This document shows positions 26,176-34,276 of a DNA stretch of 37,532 bases, piece after piece. The first letter of the stretch is position 1. Each line of letters begins with the position of its first letter. The DNA comes from Lachnospiraceae bacterium. Lineage in GTDB: Bacteria; Bacillota_A; Clostridia; Lachnospirales; Lachnospiraceae. The notes below the pieces were generated by a model, which saw only the letters and a list, made by a program, of their open reading frames with translations, was not told the origin of the DNA and did no database searches. The stretch is taken from the NCBI GenBank assembly GCA_017416505.1, contig JAFQCI010000042.1, forward strand, positions 1 through 37,532, read 5' to 3'. The translations under genes and the position numbers were made by a program.

Positions 26176-26290
26176 TTGAAATTACCTACCACATATGTTA
26201 TAGTGTGGATAGAGTAAAGGATACAGATTACACATAAACATCACAAAAACGAAACCTCAGGAGTTGCCGCTCCTGAGGTTTCTTGTCATT
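26176..26290 (+). ncRNA. Candidate small RNA between the LytTR and GGDEF-EAL genes
   Basis: On the plus strand TTGAAA (26176-26181), 17 bases, TATAGT (26199-26204) would start a transcript near 26211. About 40 bases later comes the strong 13-bp hairpin at 26251-26282, followed by TTGTCATTT. The product would be a roughly 80-base RNA divergent from the LytTR operon. The T tract on this strand is weak. Confidence 0.35.
26246..26282 (-). terminator. Strong terminator after the GGDEF-EAL gene
   Basis: GAAACCTCAGGAG and CTCCTGAGGTTTC form a perfect 13-bp stem with a 6-base loop, followed on the minus strand by GTTTTTGTG. It ends the leftward GGDEF-EAL transcript and insulates the LytTR operon. 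Confidence 0.85.
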
Positions 26291-26321
26291 TACAGCTGAC
26301 CAAACTGAGGCTAATTACCGA

Positions 26322-26393
26322 TTACTCATCACCGTCTAACCATTTGCATATGTAATAAGCTACTACACTTGCCAAAACGGAAACTTGTATTAT
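26322..26393 (-). other. Possible microprotein or relic: hydrophobic peptide after the GGDEF-EAL gene
   Basis: Immediately after the GGDEF-EAL stop, in the same frame, 23 codons encode IIQVSVLASVVAYYICKWLD then GDE and a stop. The pattern of one short membrane helix ending in YYICKWLD resembles tiny membrane peptides that I have seen in Gram-positive genomes. The only codons available at the start are ATA ATA, or a TTG seven codons in, and no ribosome site is obvious. It may be a decayed gene, or one made by stop-codon read-through or re-initiation. An overlapping ATG frame (26400) encodes an unremarkable peptide. Confidence 0.3.
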
Positions 26394-28679
26394 TTAACAT
26401 TTAATTTTATCCGTCACATCTAATAAAAATACACAAAAATAGGTTTCTCCTGTATCCGGGTCTTCTTCCAAATGTCCATAATCGCTGATATAACGTATTT
26501 GTCCATCTTTTGTAATAATCCGGTATTCAATATAGTCCATTTTCCATTCCGTATCTTGAATCTGTTCGTTGATTTCTTCCTGAATACGATATCTGTCTTC
26601 CGGGTGAACCATACCAATGAAGGAGTTTCCTACATACTCTCTAAATTCCTCTTCTGTCCTGCAGCCATACATCGCAACCACAGACTGGCTTACCGCTATT
26701 AACTCCTGCTTTCCTTCTGCTTTATAGGAAAAGAATCCACCTCGGATTTTCTCAATTTCAATCTGACTATAACGACTTTCCCTTGCTGAAAGCATATCTT
26801 CTAACATCTCTTCCATATGCTGTCCATCCAGTTTCATACGATAGATTCCATGTCTGTCTACATTTTCTTCCACAGAAATTAACTTAGTAAAATCTTCGAT
26901 TGGCATTGGCCGGTAGAAGAGATAGCCCTGTGCAAACCGCACACCCATTTTCCCAAGAAAATCCGATTGTTCTTCTGTTTCTACTCCTTCTACAATAATA
27001 GAAACATCAATTTCATTGGACATATTCACCACAAACTTTAAAATACCAAGTCCTTTTTTCATATTCTGGCAATCAATGTCCAAAAACTTCATGTCCACTT
27101 TAATGGTGTCCACTAATATCTGTTTCAACATATTTAATGAGGAATAGCCACTTCCGAAATCGTCCATCATCAGATTGAATCCAACCTTCTTTAGTTCCCG
27201 AACCGTTTCTACTATTTTCTGGTCATTTTCCACATAAGCACTTTCTGTAATCTCTATTTTGATATAATTTCTATCAATATTGTACTTATCCATCAAACCA
27301 TTTAGAATTTCTACAACATTCACAGACATAATATCCATTCTGGAGATATTGATGGAAATAGGAACCGGTTCAATTCCGGAATCCATCCATTTCCGAACCT
27401 GCTTACAAGCCAGCTCCCATACATAAAGGTCTAAAACACTGATAAAACCATTTTTTTCAAGGACCGGAATAAATACTCCCGGAGATATCATTCCCTTAAC
27501 AGGGTGAATCCAACGTACCAAGGCTTCTGCTCCAACAATCTTTCGATTCTTAATCTGGCACTTCGGTTGCAGGTAAATCGTGAACTGCCCATCCTTAATG
27601 GCATCTCTGACTTCCGTTAAAATATGAAGTTCATCTTCTTCCTTATTCGTCATTTCTTTATCATAATAACAAAGTCGTTGTTCCAGATTATCTGAAATAT
27701 GTTTCAAAGCTTCCACAGCACGGTCATACATCTCAACCGCACTAAGATTTTCTTCTTTTATACGATAGGTACCAAAAACAGGTAAAAATCCCATGGCATT
27801 GCCGTATTTTCGCATGATTTTGCACAAATCATCTATCATAAGATTGATTACTTTTTCATTGTCCGGCATTAAGATTGCAAAATTATCTCCCCCGAAATAA
27901 GCTGCGATTCCATGATAATCCTTGGCATAGTTCTTTAATACACCTGCAAATTCTTCTAAAAATTCATCCCCGGCTTTTCTTCCATACCATTTATTAAAAA
28001 TCTTAAAATGTTCAATATCACTTGCCAAAAGGCAATAATCCTCATATTCATTTTTCCATTTATAATCAATCATATCAAAGAATTGCTTCCGACACAAAAG
28101 ACCGTAGGAACAGGAAATCTCACCCTGAATATAAAATTCCAGTGGAACACCGGATTTCATCAATTCTTTGTTCCGGTACATTTCTACGTCTGCTTTTGCC
28201 ACCAATTCTTCCACAGACACCGGTGCGCTATCCCATGCTACCCCAACTGCTACCGATATGTCTATCTTGCTCTGTTTTTTTATCTCATTCCATAGTTCCA
28301 GCCATTGGTTCAATAAGCCACGAATCTCATCCTTCGAATACTCACTGGCAACCACAAGAAGCTTGTCTCCACTATAACGGTAAGACATCACCTTATGATT
28401 CTGTAATCGTCGTATGCTTTCTGCCACGATACAAAGTGCCTCATCTCCTGCCTCTACGCCATATTCTTCGTTTAATTTATGTAAATCATTCATATCCAAA
28501 ACCAGAACACCACAGAACTTAAGTTTTTTATATTCCGTTTCAAACATTTCATCCAGCTTACTACGATGATACAGTCCTGTCAGAATATCTGTTTCTGAAT
28601 CCGCCTTGCTGTTTTGCAAATTATCAGACTCTCCCTTATGAAAAGAAGAAGCTTCCTCATTACGACATTTCATTGACAT
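26394..28679 (-). CDS. GGDEF-GGDEF-EAL-PAS cyclic di-GMP phosphodiesterase
   Basis: A 761-residue soluble protein. Domain order: a degenerate GGDEF domain at about 28-180 (motif SGDKL), a second at about 210-345 (motif GGDNF), an EAL domain at about 360-605, and a C-terminal PAS domain at about 640-757. The EAL domain keeps its catalytic features: EALVRW, ITESAY, DDFGSGYSSL, KVDMKFLD and EGVETEEQ. It should therefore hydrolyse cyclic di-GMP, with the GGDEF domains acting as GTP sensors or scaffolds. It opposes the PAS-GGDEF cyclase at 9330-10256. AAGGAGGGAG supports the start. A promoter overlaps the end of the yibE/F-like gene. Confidence 0.92.
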   Translation of the reverse strand: MSMKCRNEEASSFHKGESDNLQNSKADSETDILTGLYHRSKLDEMFETEYKKLKFCGVLVLDMNDLHKLNEEYGVEAGDEALCIVAESIRRLQNHKVMSYRYSGDKLLVVASEYSKDEIRGLLNQWLELWNEIKKQSKIDISVAVGVAWDSAPVSVEELVAKADVEMYRNKELMKSGVPLEFYIQGEISCSYGLLCRKQFFDMIDYKWKNEYEDYCLLASDIEHFKIFNKWYGRKAGDEFLEEFAGVLKNYAKDYHGIAAYFGGDNFAILMPDNEKVINLMIDDLCKIMRKYGNAMGFLPVFGTYRIKEENLSAVEMYDRAVEALKHISDNLEQRLCYYDKEMTNKEEDELHILTEVRDAIKDGQFTIYLQPKCQIKNRKIVGAEALVRWIHPVKGMISPGVFIPVLEKNGFISVLDLYVWELACKQVRKWMDSGIEPVPISINISRMDIMSVNVVEILNGLMDKYNIDRNYIKIEITESAYVENDQKIVETVRELKKVGFNLMMDDFGSGYSSLNMLKQILVDTIKVDMKFLDIDCQNMKKGLGILKFVVNMSNEIDVSIIVEGVETEEQSDFLGKMGVRFAQGYLFYRPMPIEDFTKLISVEENVDRHGIYRMKLDGQHMEEMLEDMLSARESRYSQIEIEKIRGGFFSYKAEGKQELIAVSQSVVAMYGCRTEEEFREYVGNSFIGMVHPEDRYRIQEEINEQIQDTEWKMDYIEYRIITKDGQIRYISDYGHLEEDPDTGETYFCVFLLDVTDKIKC

Positions 28680-28792
28680 CTTTCTCCCTCCTTATCTTCC
28701 CGAAAAACTCCCAATTATTCTATTTCATATTCCGAAAATTGAAAAATCCAACGTGTCCGCATCGCAAAAACACGTCAGATTCTATTATAATC

Positions 28793-28821
28793 ATTGTATG
28801 TCAGCAAATCTGTTTTGTCAA
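28793..28821 (-). promoter_or_regulatory. Promoter of the GGDEF-EAL gene
   Basis: On the minus strand a perfect TTGACA (28816-28821), 17 bases, TACAAT (28793-28798). The -35 box overlaps the last codons of the yibE/F-like gene. The leader of about 105 bases holds an ACGTGT/ACACGT inverted repeat near 28752-28776 but no cyclic di-GMP riboswitch that I recognise. Confidence 0.8.
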
Positions 28822-29978
28822 TCTCTTTGTTCAGAGGATTTTTCGTTGTTTTTCTTTGTTAGCAAATATCCTGCACAAATTGCCGTAAAAGGCGCTACCG
28901 TAACTAAACCAAAGGAGCCTATCACGGTATGTATCATCTCTGCTGATACATATTTATAATTCAGGATATGGGAGACCGGTGTTCCCTGAGCCATGAATAC
29001 CATAAGCAATGCAATGTAACCTCCCGAATAAGCTAATAGCAGTGTGGTAGTCATGGTTCCCATGGCAGCCCTGCCTACGTTCATCCCTGATTTGATTGCC
29101 TCGATACAGCTGATATCCGGCTTTTTATCTACTACTTCTTTTACGGCAGAAGTAATGTCTACTGCCAAATCCATAATGGCTCCGGATGCCCCGATAAAAA
29201 TAGAAGCCATAAAAATCTGTGTTAAATTCAAGGATTGATATCCGGCATATAACAAACTTTCCGAATAGGACATAACCGCTCCATGAATTTTAAAAGCGTC
29301 TGTGAATACAATTCCCAGAATACAAGTCACCAATATTCCTAAAAAAGAGCCGGATATAGCGGATGCACTTCGTCTGTCAAAACCATATACCAATGAAATA
29401 ATAATGTTGGTTAAAAATAATGTTACCAGCAAACCTATCCAGATAGGATTCCAGCCTTTTAGGTATAATGGCACCAATACCTTCCATAAAGTCAATATCG
29501 TCAATACGAAAGAAAAGATAGCCCGAAGCCCTGTTCTTCCTGCAAATAATATTAAAAACAGGATAAACCCTACTCCCATCACCAGTTCCCAAGGAAGCCG
29601 ATAATGGTCAATCATTGTAACATTGGTGATAACTCCATCTTTATGACTTACCACTACCAATGCCTTATCTCCTGCTTCAAAGAGCTTATCCTTTTCCAAG
29701 GAACCTTGAAGCATATTAATTCCGGTAACTTCTTCCCCTTCATATTCCCCGCTTAACAATCTGATTTTACACCGCTGCTCACCGGTACGCACTAGCCCGG
29801 TATCGATGATGGCCGAATTATCTGTTTCTATAATCTTAGCAACACAACGGTCTGCCTCCTGATACTGAAGCGCCCCCTCATATCCCGTAGGAAGCAACAG
29901 TAGTATTACAATCATTACTACACACACTATCATTGGTGCATTATATTTGAACCATTCTTTTCTTTTACATTCTTTCAC
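28818..29978 (-). CDS. YibE/F family membrane protein
   Basis: A 386-residue protein with one N-terminal span (about 17-31), an extracytoplasmic beta-rich region to about 130, and then about seven to eight spans. Segments such as RTGLRAIFSF, NIIISLVYGFDRRSASAISGS, IFIGASGAIMDLAVDI and GRAAMGTMTTTLLLAYSGG mark it as YibE/F, a family of unknown function found in many Firmicutes. The start is a GTG with AGGAGG seven bases upstream. It lies downstream of the alkaline phosphatase gene, separated by a terminator-like hairpin. Confidence 0.88.
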   Translation of the reverse strand: MKECKRKEWFKYNAPMIVCVVMIVILLLLPTGYEGALQYQEADRCVAKIIETDNSAIIDTGLVRTGEQRCKIRLLSGEYEGEEVTGINMLQGSLEKDKLFEAGDKALVVVSHKDGVITNVTMIDHYRLPWELVMGVGFILFLILFAGRTGLRAIFSFVLTILTLWKVLVPLYLKGWNPIWIGLLVTLFLTNIIISLVYGFDRRSASAISGSFLGILVTCILGIVFTDAFKIHGAVMSYSESLLYAGYQSLNLTQIFMASIFIGASGAIMDLAVDITSAVKEVVDKKPDISCIEAIKSGMNVGRAAMGTMTTTLLLAYSGGYIALLMVFMAQGTPVSHILNYKYVSAEMIHTVIGSFGLVTVAPFTAICAGYLLTKKNNEKSSEQRD

Positions 29979-29998
29979 TTGTTCCTCCTGTTAGATGC

Positions 29999-30027
29999 AA
30001 AAATCCCCTGCCTGTATGCAGGGGATA
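29999..30027 (-). terminator. Terminator between the alkaline phosphatase and yibE/F-like genes
   Basis: ATCCCCTGC and GCAGGGGAT form a 9-bp stem followed on the minus strand by TTTTTG. It lies only about 10 bases before the ribosome site of the yibE/F-like gene, so it could be either the 3' terminator of the phosphatase message or an attenuator in the yibE/F leader. Two smaller hairpins precede it: GTGG-GAAA-CCAC at 30035-30046 and TGGGG/CCCCA at 30066-30089. Confidence 0.8.
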
Positions 30028-30129
30028 TTGCAAGGTGGTTTCCCACTTTTATCCTATTATGATATTGGGGTTAAACAATATTTTCCCCATGATGATTACA
30101 AATCGCTCCGCATTTTACGTTTCTGCAAT

Positions 30130-31716
30130 TTATTTTATATTTAACATATTCGCTAATTTCTTATAAACTTCAGTATTATCGTAATATCCATCAAATACTT
30201 CTGAGTTTACGCCCTCTGCAAATACTGCAACAGGAAGTCCTGTATGTGAATAAGAAGTAAAGGAAACACCGGATTTATTGTTTAAAATATGGGTAATGGT
30301 TACGGTTAATGGTTCATAGGTGCCATACATTACATATTCTGCCTGAGCATCCACACCGGTTTCTTTTTCGTTAATGCTCTTTTCATACGCGTTCTTAATC
30401 TGTTGTGTTTCATATTCAGTTAATACCAGCTTATCGTCTTCTTCCCCACTTGTCTTTAAGCCGAATAATTCTTCAATATCCTTTAATACATCCTCAAAAG
30501 AAGTCTTATTTTCTTTATAGGCTGCTACATAATCGCTATCGTATTTTGCAAAAGAAATCTTCTGACTTTCAAGTAGTGTTAAATAAGTATCGTAATCCGT
30601 TCCTGCAAATCCAATGGTAAGACCACCTGTTTCATGATCACCGGTTACAAGAATCAGGGTTTCATCCGGATGTTCTTTCGCAAAATCAATCGCCACCTGA
30701 ACTGCATCTGATAATGCAATGGTATCCTGAATGGTAGAAGCTGCATCATTGGCATGACAAGCCCAGTCAATTTTTCCGCCTTCACACATGATAAAGAAAC
30801 CATTATCATTGTCTAATACTTCAATTGCCTTTGATACATAGTTTGCTAAAGACCACATATCATCTGTACGGTCAATTTCATAGGGCATTGCACTGGAATC
30901 TGCCAGATTCTCATCAATAATAATGACCTTTTCATCTGCTGAGGATACCTGTTCTGCTTCTGCCTGGGTCTTTACTACTTTATATCCGTTTTCTTCTGCC
31001 ATTTCATAAAGGTCTTTTTCCGGATTTTCGCTGTCATAGCCGGTTGCTTTTAATAATCCGCCACCTGCAAAATATTCAAAATCAGATTCTACTAATTCTA
31101 TACCGATTTCGTAGTAACTGCTTCTGCTTGCCTGGTGTGCATAATATGCAGCAGGTGTTGCGTGGTTTAGATTAACAGATGAAATAATACCTACTTTCAT
31201 GCCAAGTTGTTCATGCACTTTTTCTGTGATGGTTTCATAAGTTACGGTTCCTGTTTCATCTACATTGATAGTTCCGGAATAAGTTTTATTACCGGTAGAT
31301 AGAGAAGTCGCTGTAGATGCTGAATCCGGCGCAAAGGAGTTGCTGTCGTAAGTTACTGCCGAACCTGCAGTTTCAAAATTCATGAAATTCAAATATTCAG
31401 GTCCATCCAAAGTAGCACCCTGATTATCATCCAGACTCGGCTCAGCCCTAAAATAGTCTTCATCCTCTAAGGCACCAAGGTAATCAGCAGTGGACTGAAT
31501 CTGGGGATAACTCATTCCATCTCCTATAAACATAAACACATACTTTGGTGTTTTCACTTCCTCTTCAACAACCTGTTCTTCTGCTTCTTTGGAAGCGTTA
31601 GGTGTTTCTGCTGACTGCATTGTACTTTCTGCTTCATCTGAACCACACGCAGCAAGATTCATCATTAATAATGCTGATAATAGTAATACTGATGCTTTTT
31701 TCACGTTTTTTCTCAT
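30130..31716 (-). CDS. Alkaline phosphatase lipoprotein
   Basis: A 528-residue exported phosphatase. The signal peptide ends in LAAC with lipidated Cys24, followed by an acidic linker. The metal ligand motif FIGDGMS is at about 63-69 and the catalytic Ser132 lies in APDSASTATSLSTGNKT. Further metal-binding motifs are visible as GGKIDWACHAND and LVTGDHETGGLTIGF, and a last His in SYSHTGLPVAVFAEG. It releases phosphate from monoesters at the cell surface, two-metal E. coli PhoA-type family. AGAGGAGAC supports the start. The upstream region carries a possible PhoP box, which would mean phosphate-starvation control. Confidence 0.94.
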   Translation of the reverse strand: MRKNVKKASVLLLSALLMMNLAACGSDEAESTMQSAETPNASKEAEEQVVEEEVKTPKYVFMFIGDGMSYPQIQSTADYLGALEDEDYFRAEPSLDDNQGATLDGPEYLNFMNFETAGSAVTYDSNSFAPDSASTATSLSTGNKTYSGTINVDETGTVTYETITEKVHEQLGMKVGIISSVNLNHATPAAYYAHQASRSSYYEIGIELVESDFEYFAGGGLLKATGYDSENPEKDLYEMAEENGYKVVKTQAEAEQVSSADEKVIIIDENLADSSAMPYEIDRTDDMWSLANYVSKAIEVLDNDNGFFIMCEGGKIDWACHANDAASTIQDTIALSDAVQVAIDFAKEHPDETLILVTGDHETGGLTIGFAGTDYDTYLTLLESQKISFAKYDSDYVAAYKENKTSFEDVLKDIEELFGLKTSGEEDDKLVLTEYETQQIKNAYEKSINEKETGVDAQAEYVMYGTYEPLTVTITHILNNKSGVSFTSYSHTGLPVAVFAEGVNSEVFDGYYDNTEVYKKLANMLNIK

Positions 31717-31764
31717 TGTTGTCTCCTCTTATGATAACAAATATTTTCCTCTTCGGATGTCATC

Positions 31765-31819
31765 ATTATAGGAAAACAATATAAAATCTGATACCAGAGT
31801 TTGGTAAAATGTTTGTAAA
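31765..31819 (-). promoter_or_regulatory. Possible Pho box and -10 of the alkaline phosphatase gene
   Basis: On the minus strand TTTACA (31814-31819) and TTTACC (31803-31808) repeat with an 11-base period, with a weaker CTGGTA one period further (31792-31797). A perfect TATAAT follows (31765-31770) and no good -35 box. TTAACA-like repeats at 11-base spacing are how Bacillus PhoP recognises promoters. Confidence 0.4.
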
Positions 31820-31828
31820 AATTAAAAG

Positions 31829-32725
31829 TTATTCATCATATTCAATCCGGAAAAAATCAAGATAGGCTTTATACTTATCCTGTGCTGTCAAACAGGTGTC
31901 AGTCAAATAGCCCTTTTCCTGATTCCATTCCTTTAATCCTCGATAATAGTAGAGCTTCAAATTATCCTCAATAATAAACGGCACAATATTGTATTTCAAA
32001 CATTCTTTGAACATAATCAATCTTCCCACACGGCCATTTCCATCCTGAAAAGGGTGGATTCTTTCAAAGTTTACATGGAACTCCAAAATATCATTCAGAG
32101 TCTTAACTTTTTTTGCATTGTACTCTGCCAGCAAAGTTCTCATTTTATCTGCTACTTCTTCAGGAAGGGTAGTTTCCATACCACCAACTTCATTGGGCAG
32201 TTTCTTATAATCGCCAACAGCAAACCACTCTTTCCTGGAATCCGAAGTGCCGTTCTTCAAAAGCAAATGAAGCTCCTTGATAAACTTCTCGGTTAATACC
32301 ACTTTAGCACTCTCAATAATCAAATCAATGCAACGAAAATGATTAACAGTTTCAATCACATCATCTACATGAATGACTTCATTTTCCATTCCTATCGTAT
32401 TGGTTTCAAAGATATATCTGGTCTGATCATGGGTCAAACGGCTGCCTTCCATATGATTGGAATTATAGGTTAATTCAATCTGCGTTTTGTGGTATATGCC
32501 TCCTGAATATCTACTTTCCTTTTGTTCCTTCAATATATCCAAAAGCGTATGCGGCTGTCCTTTTTTCTGATTGGTGCGCTCCGGTTTCACAGCATCTTCC
32601 GGAATATTCCACGTTTTCCCAGTAAGAAAAGCTCCGGCTACACGACCATTGGCACAGTAGTTTCTCACACTACGTTCCGATATATCCCATTTTTTTGCAA
32701 TTTCCACAACTGATAGATATCGCAT
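31829..32725 (-). CDS. HTH-Fic domain protein (class II, AMPylase-type)
   Basis: A 298-residue protein. Residues 1-45 form a MerR/excisionase-like helix-turn-helix (SVVEIAKKWDISERSVRNYC). The Fic core carries the full catalytic motif HPFQDGNGRVGR at 224-235. An inhibitory helix motif of the [S/T]xxxE[G/N] type lies N-terminal to it: SNHMEG at 89-94. So it should transfer AMP to a target hydroxyl when the inhibitory Glu is displaced. GGAGGGAAAGG supports the start. Fused HTH domains in such proteins suggest self-regulation, and a 12-bp inverted repeat lies directly upstream. No separate Fic antitoxin gene is seen. Confidence 0.92.
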   Translation of the reverse strand: MRYLSVVEIAKKWDISERSVRNYCANGRVAGAFLTGKTWNIPEDAVKPERTNQKKGQPHTLLDILKEQKESRYSGGIYHKTQIELTYNSNHMEGSRLTHDQTRYIFETNTIGMENEVIHVDDVIETVNHFRCIDLIIESAKVVLTEKFIKELHLLLKNGTSDSRKEWFAVGDYKKLPNEVGGMETTLPEEVADKMRTLLAEYNAKKVKTLNDILEFHVNFERIHPFQDGNGRVGRLIMFKECLKYNIVPFIIEDNLKLYYYRGLKEWNQEKGYLTDTCLTAQDKYKAYLDFFRIEYDE

Positions 32726-32783
32726 ACCTTTCCCTCCATCTGGATTTACTTTCTGTTTCTATACTTCTTAATATAGTATACCA

Positions 32784-32844
32784 CTTTATCGGCAATAAAA
32801 CCATTTATTTTTCCAATAAATCCGCTCGTTTTTTGCCGATAAAG
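32784..32844. promoter_or_regulatory. 12-bp inverted repeat upstream of the HTH-Fic gene
   Basis: CTTTATCGGCAA (32784-32795) recurs as its exact reverse complement TTGCCGATAAAG at 32833-32844, 49 bases apart arm to arm, roughly five helical turns. One arm abuts a -10-like TATACT (32775-32780) of the Fic gene. Spacing by about whole turns fits a looped or paired operator. The interval 32845-32910 and the stretch 32987-33162 appear empty. Confidence 0.6.
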
Positions 32845-32910
32845 AAAACAAAAAAGAAGTCAGACGCATCCAACTCCCTTAGTACTGCTACACTTATTCT
32901 TTAAACATGA

Positions 32911-32986
32911 TAGGGATGGTGAGGGTCGAACTCACAATCGCCGGGAATAATATTCCCGACCGCTTTACCATTTACGCCACATCCCC
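32911..32986 (-). tRNA. Atypical tRNA-like sequence with elongated anticodon stem
   Basis: The minus strand reads as a tRNA with acceptor GGGGATG paired to CATCCCT (one G-T) and a perfect T arm, GTGAG-TTCGACC-CTCAC. The D arm GCGT...AAGC has a mismatch. The anticodon arm is abnormal: GTCGGGA and TCCCGGC form a 7-bp stem with one G-T, two pairs more than normal, around loop ATATTAT, whose central triplet would be ATT. A34-containing Asn anticodons are not normal in bacteria. No CCA is encoded. It could be a pseudo-tRNA, a mobile-element relic or an unusual tRNA-like RNA. Confidence 0.55.
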
Positions 32987-33162
32987 TAAATAATACATCC
33001 CATATATTTCTCAGAATTATATACTTCCTCAACAAAACAGCCATACAACTCCACATAAGAGAAATATGATAATAACTACAACACAACGTATGTCCAAAAG
33101 CTTAGATGCTCTCATTCCCCTAATCGTTTTCTCCACAGAAATACATTCCGCCTTCCTACCAT

Positions 33163-33579
33163 TTATACCTCAAAACTCTCCGTCTTCAAATCACAATAAT
33201 ATCTACAGCTCTTCGCAGTAAACTTCAACACACAATAGTCTGGATCGGTGACACCTTTTTTATAAAACATGGTATCACCTTTTCTCCAAATCATATCCTT
33301 TGCTTCTTGTTCTGTTAATACTTCCATCCTCCCCACTAGCATAACGCCTGTGTACTTAATCAGTCCTTTGTGATAAAAATAAATACTGGCATTAGGATTG
33401 TTTAGAAACTGCTTCACCCTGAGAGATGATGTATTTGTGGAGAAATAAAATTCCTTCAAACCGCTTATTTTTCTAGGTTTCAACATTGCTTTTACATTAG
33501 GACAACCATTCTCATCCACAGAACATATGAAACTAACCTTTTGCTTTTTTATGAATTTTTGTATTTTTATTAAATTCAT
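33163..33579 (-). CDS. Pyridoxamine 5'-phosphate oxidase-fold flavoprotein
   Basis: A 138-residue small split-barrel protein of the PNPOx-like/general-stress-protein-26 type. Family features include FICSVDENGCPNVKAMLKPR (about 17-36), FYFSTNTSSLRVKQFLNNPNASIYFYHKG and the strand YTGVMLVGRMEVLTE. These proteins bind FMN or related cofactors and are often annotated as pyridoxamine oxidases, but the substrate is usually unknown. The length is typical for the family. The ribosome site is weak (AAAGAG, far from the ATG). It is a single gene between a tRNA-like sequence and damaged genes. Confidence 0.85.
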   Translation of the reverse strand: MNLIKIQKFIKKQKVSFICSVDENGCPNVKAMLKPRKISGLKEFYFSTNTSSLRVKQFLNNPNASIYFYHKGLIKYTGVMLVGRMEVLTEQEAKDMIWRKGDTMFYKKGVTDPDYCVLKFTAKSCRYYCDLKTESFEV

Positions 33580-33714
33580 AGCACCAAATCTCTTTACTTT
33601 CTCAAATTATTTTCCTTATCAAAATTTCACACTATCCTTATTATATCATACAACCCTTATTATTTCACTATTAACAGACAAAAAGACATACCATTTTCAT
33701 ATGATACGCCTTTC

Positions 33715-34266
33715 CTAATTCCTAATCTCATCCATCTTTTTTTCTATTTTCAAATACTGATAAAATTGTCTATTTAATTGTCTCATTTCGTCCGGTGCAT
33801 TCATTGAATGCTGATACATGAACACATCCCCAAAATCACTTTTAAACACCAACGTTAAACCAATTTTCAATATCCAAGTCGGCAACAAACAAAACACATT
33901 CATCTTTCTTGGCGATAGAACAATTCCCAATTTGCGTAACATCCGGAAGTTATGTTTTATTTGCACCGCTGTTTTCTGCATTACCTTATCTTCTTTCCAT
34001 ACCATTTGTGGATTTTCGGCCATATAATAAGCATCAGCTATAGGTACAACCATAGCAAGATGACACAATTGCCAGTCCTGCATGTTTTTTACTATTTGAT
34101 ACGGAATTTTTGACTTCTCCATTATTTGAGATAAATTGTCCAAACGTTGTGTACGGTCTCCATTTATTTCAGCAAATGTTGTGAGTTGAATGATATATGG
34201 AGTAAGGGCCGCCTTTAGTATTCCTTCCCGAAAACTTCCACCTGCTCCATATATTAATAATCTCAT
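33715..34266 (-). pseudogene. Ketopantoate reductase-like protein with in-frame deletion
   Basis: The 183-residue frame starts like a PanE/ApbA enzyme (MRLLIYGAG), then jumps at about residue 10 to a part normally found near residue 130 of such proteins (GGSFREGILKAALTPYIIQL, then TTFAEINGDRTQRLDNLSQI). The C-terminal domain continues normally to the end. The NAD(P)-binding core and substrate residues between them, about 115-120 residues, are missing. A Gly-Ala-Gly-Gly coding similarity at both ends may have driven the deletion. It should lack dehydrogenase activity. The start is the ATG at 34266 with AGGTG upstream, 10 bases after the serine-hydrolase stop. Confidence 0.75.
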
Positions 34267-34276
34267 ATTACAACAC

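Noticed and set aside
28022..28522. Plus-strand open frame of 166 codons
   Set aside because: Antisense to the degenerate GGDEF region of the EAL protein; His/Ser-rich shadow without a start signal.
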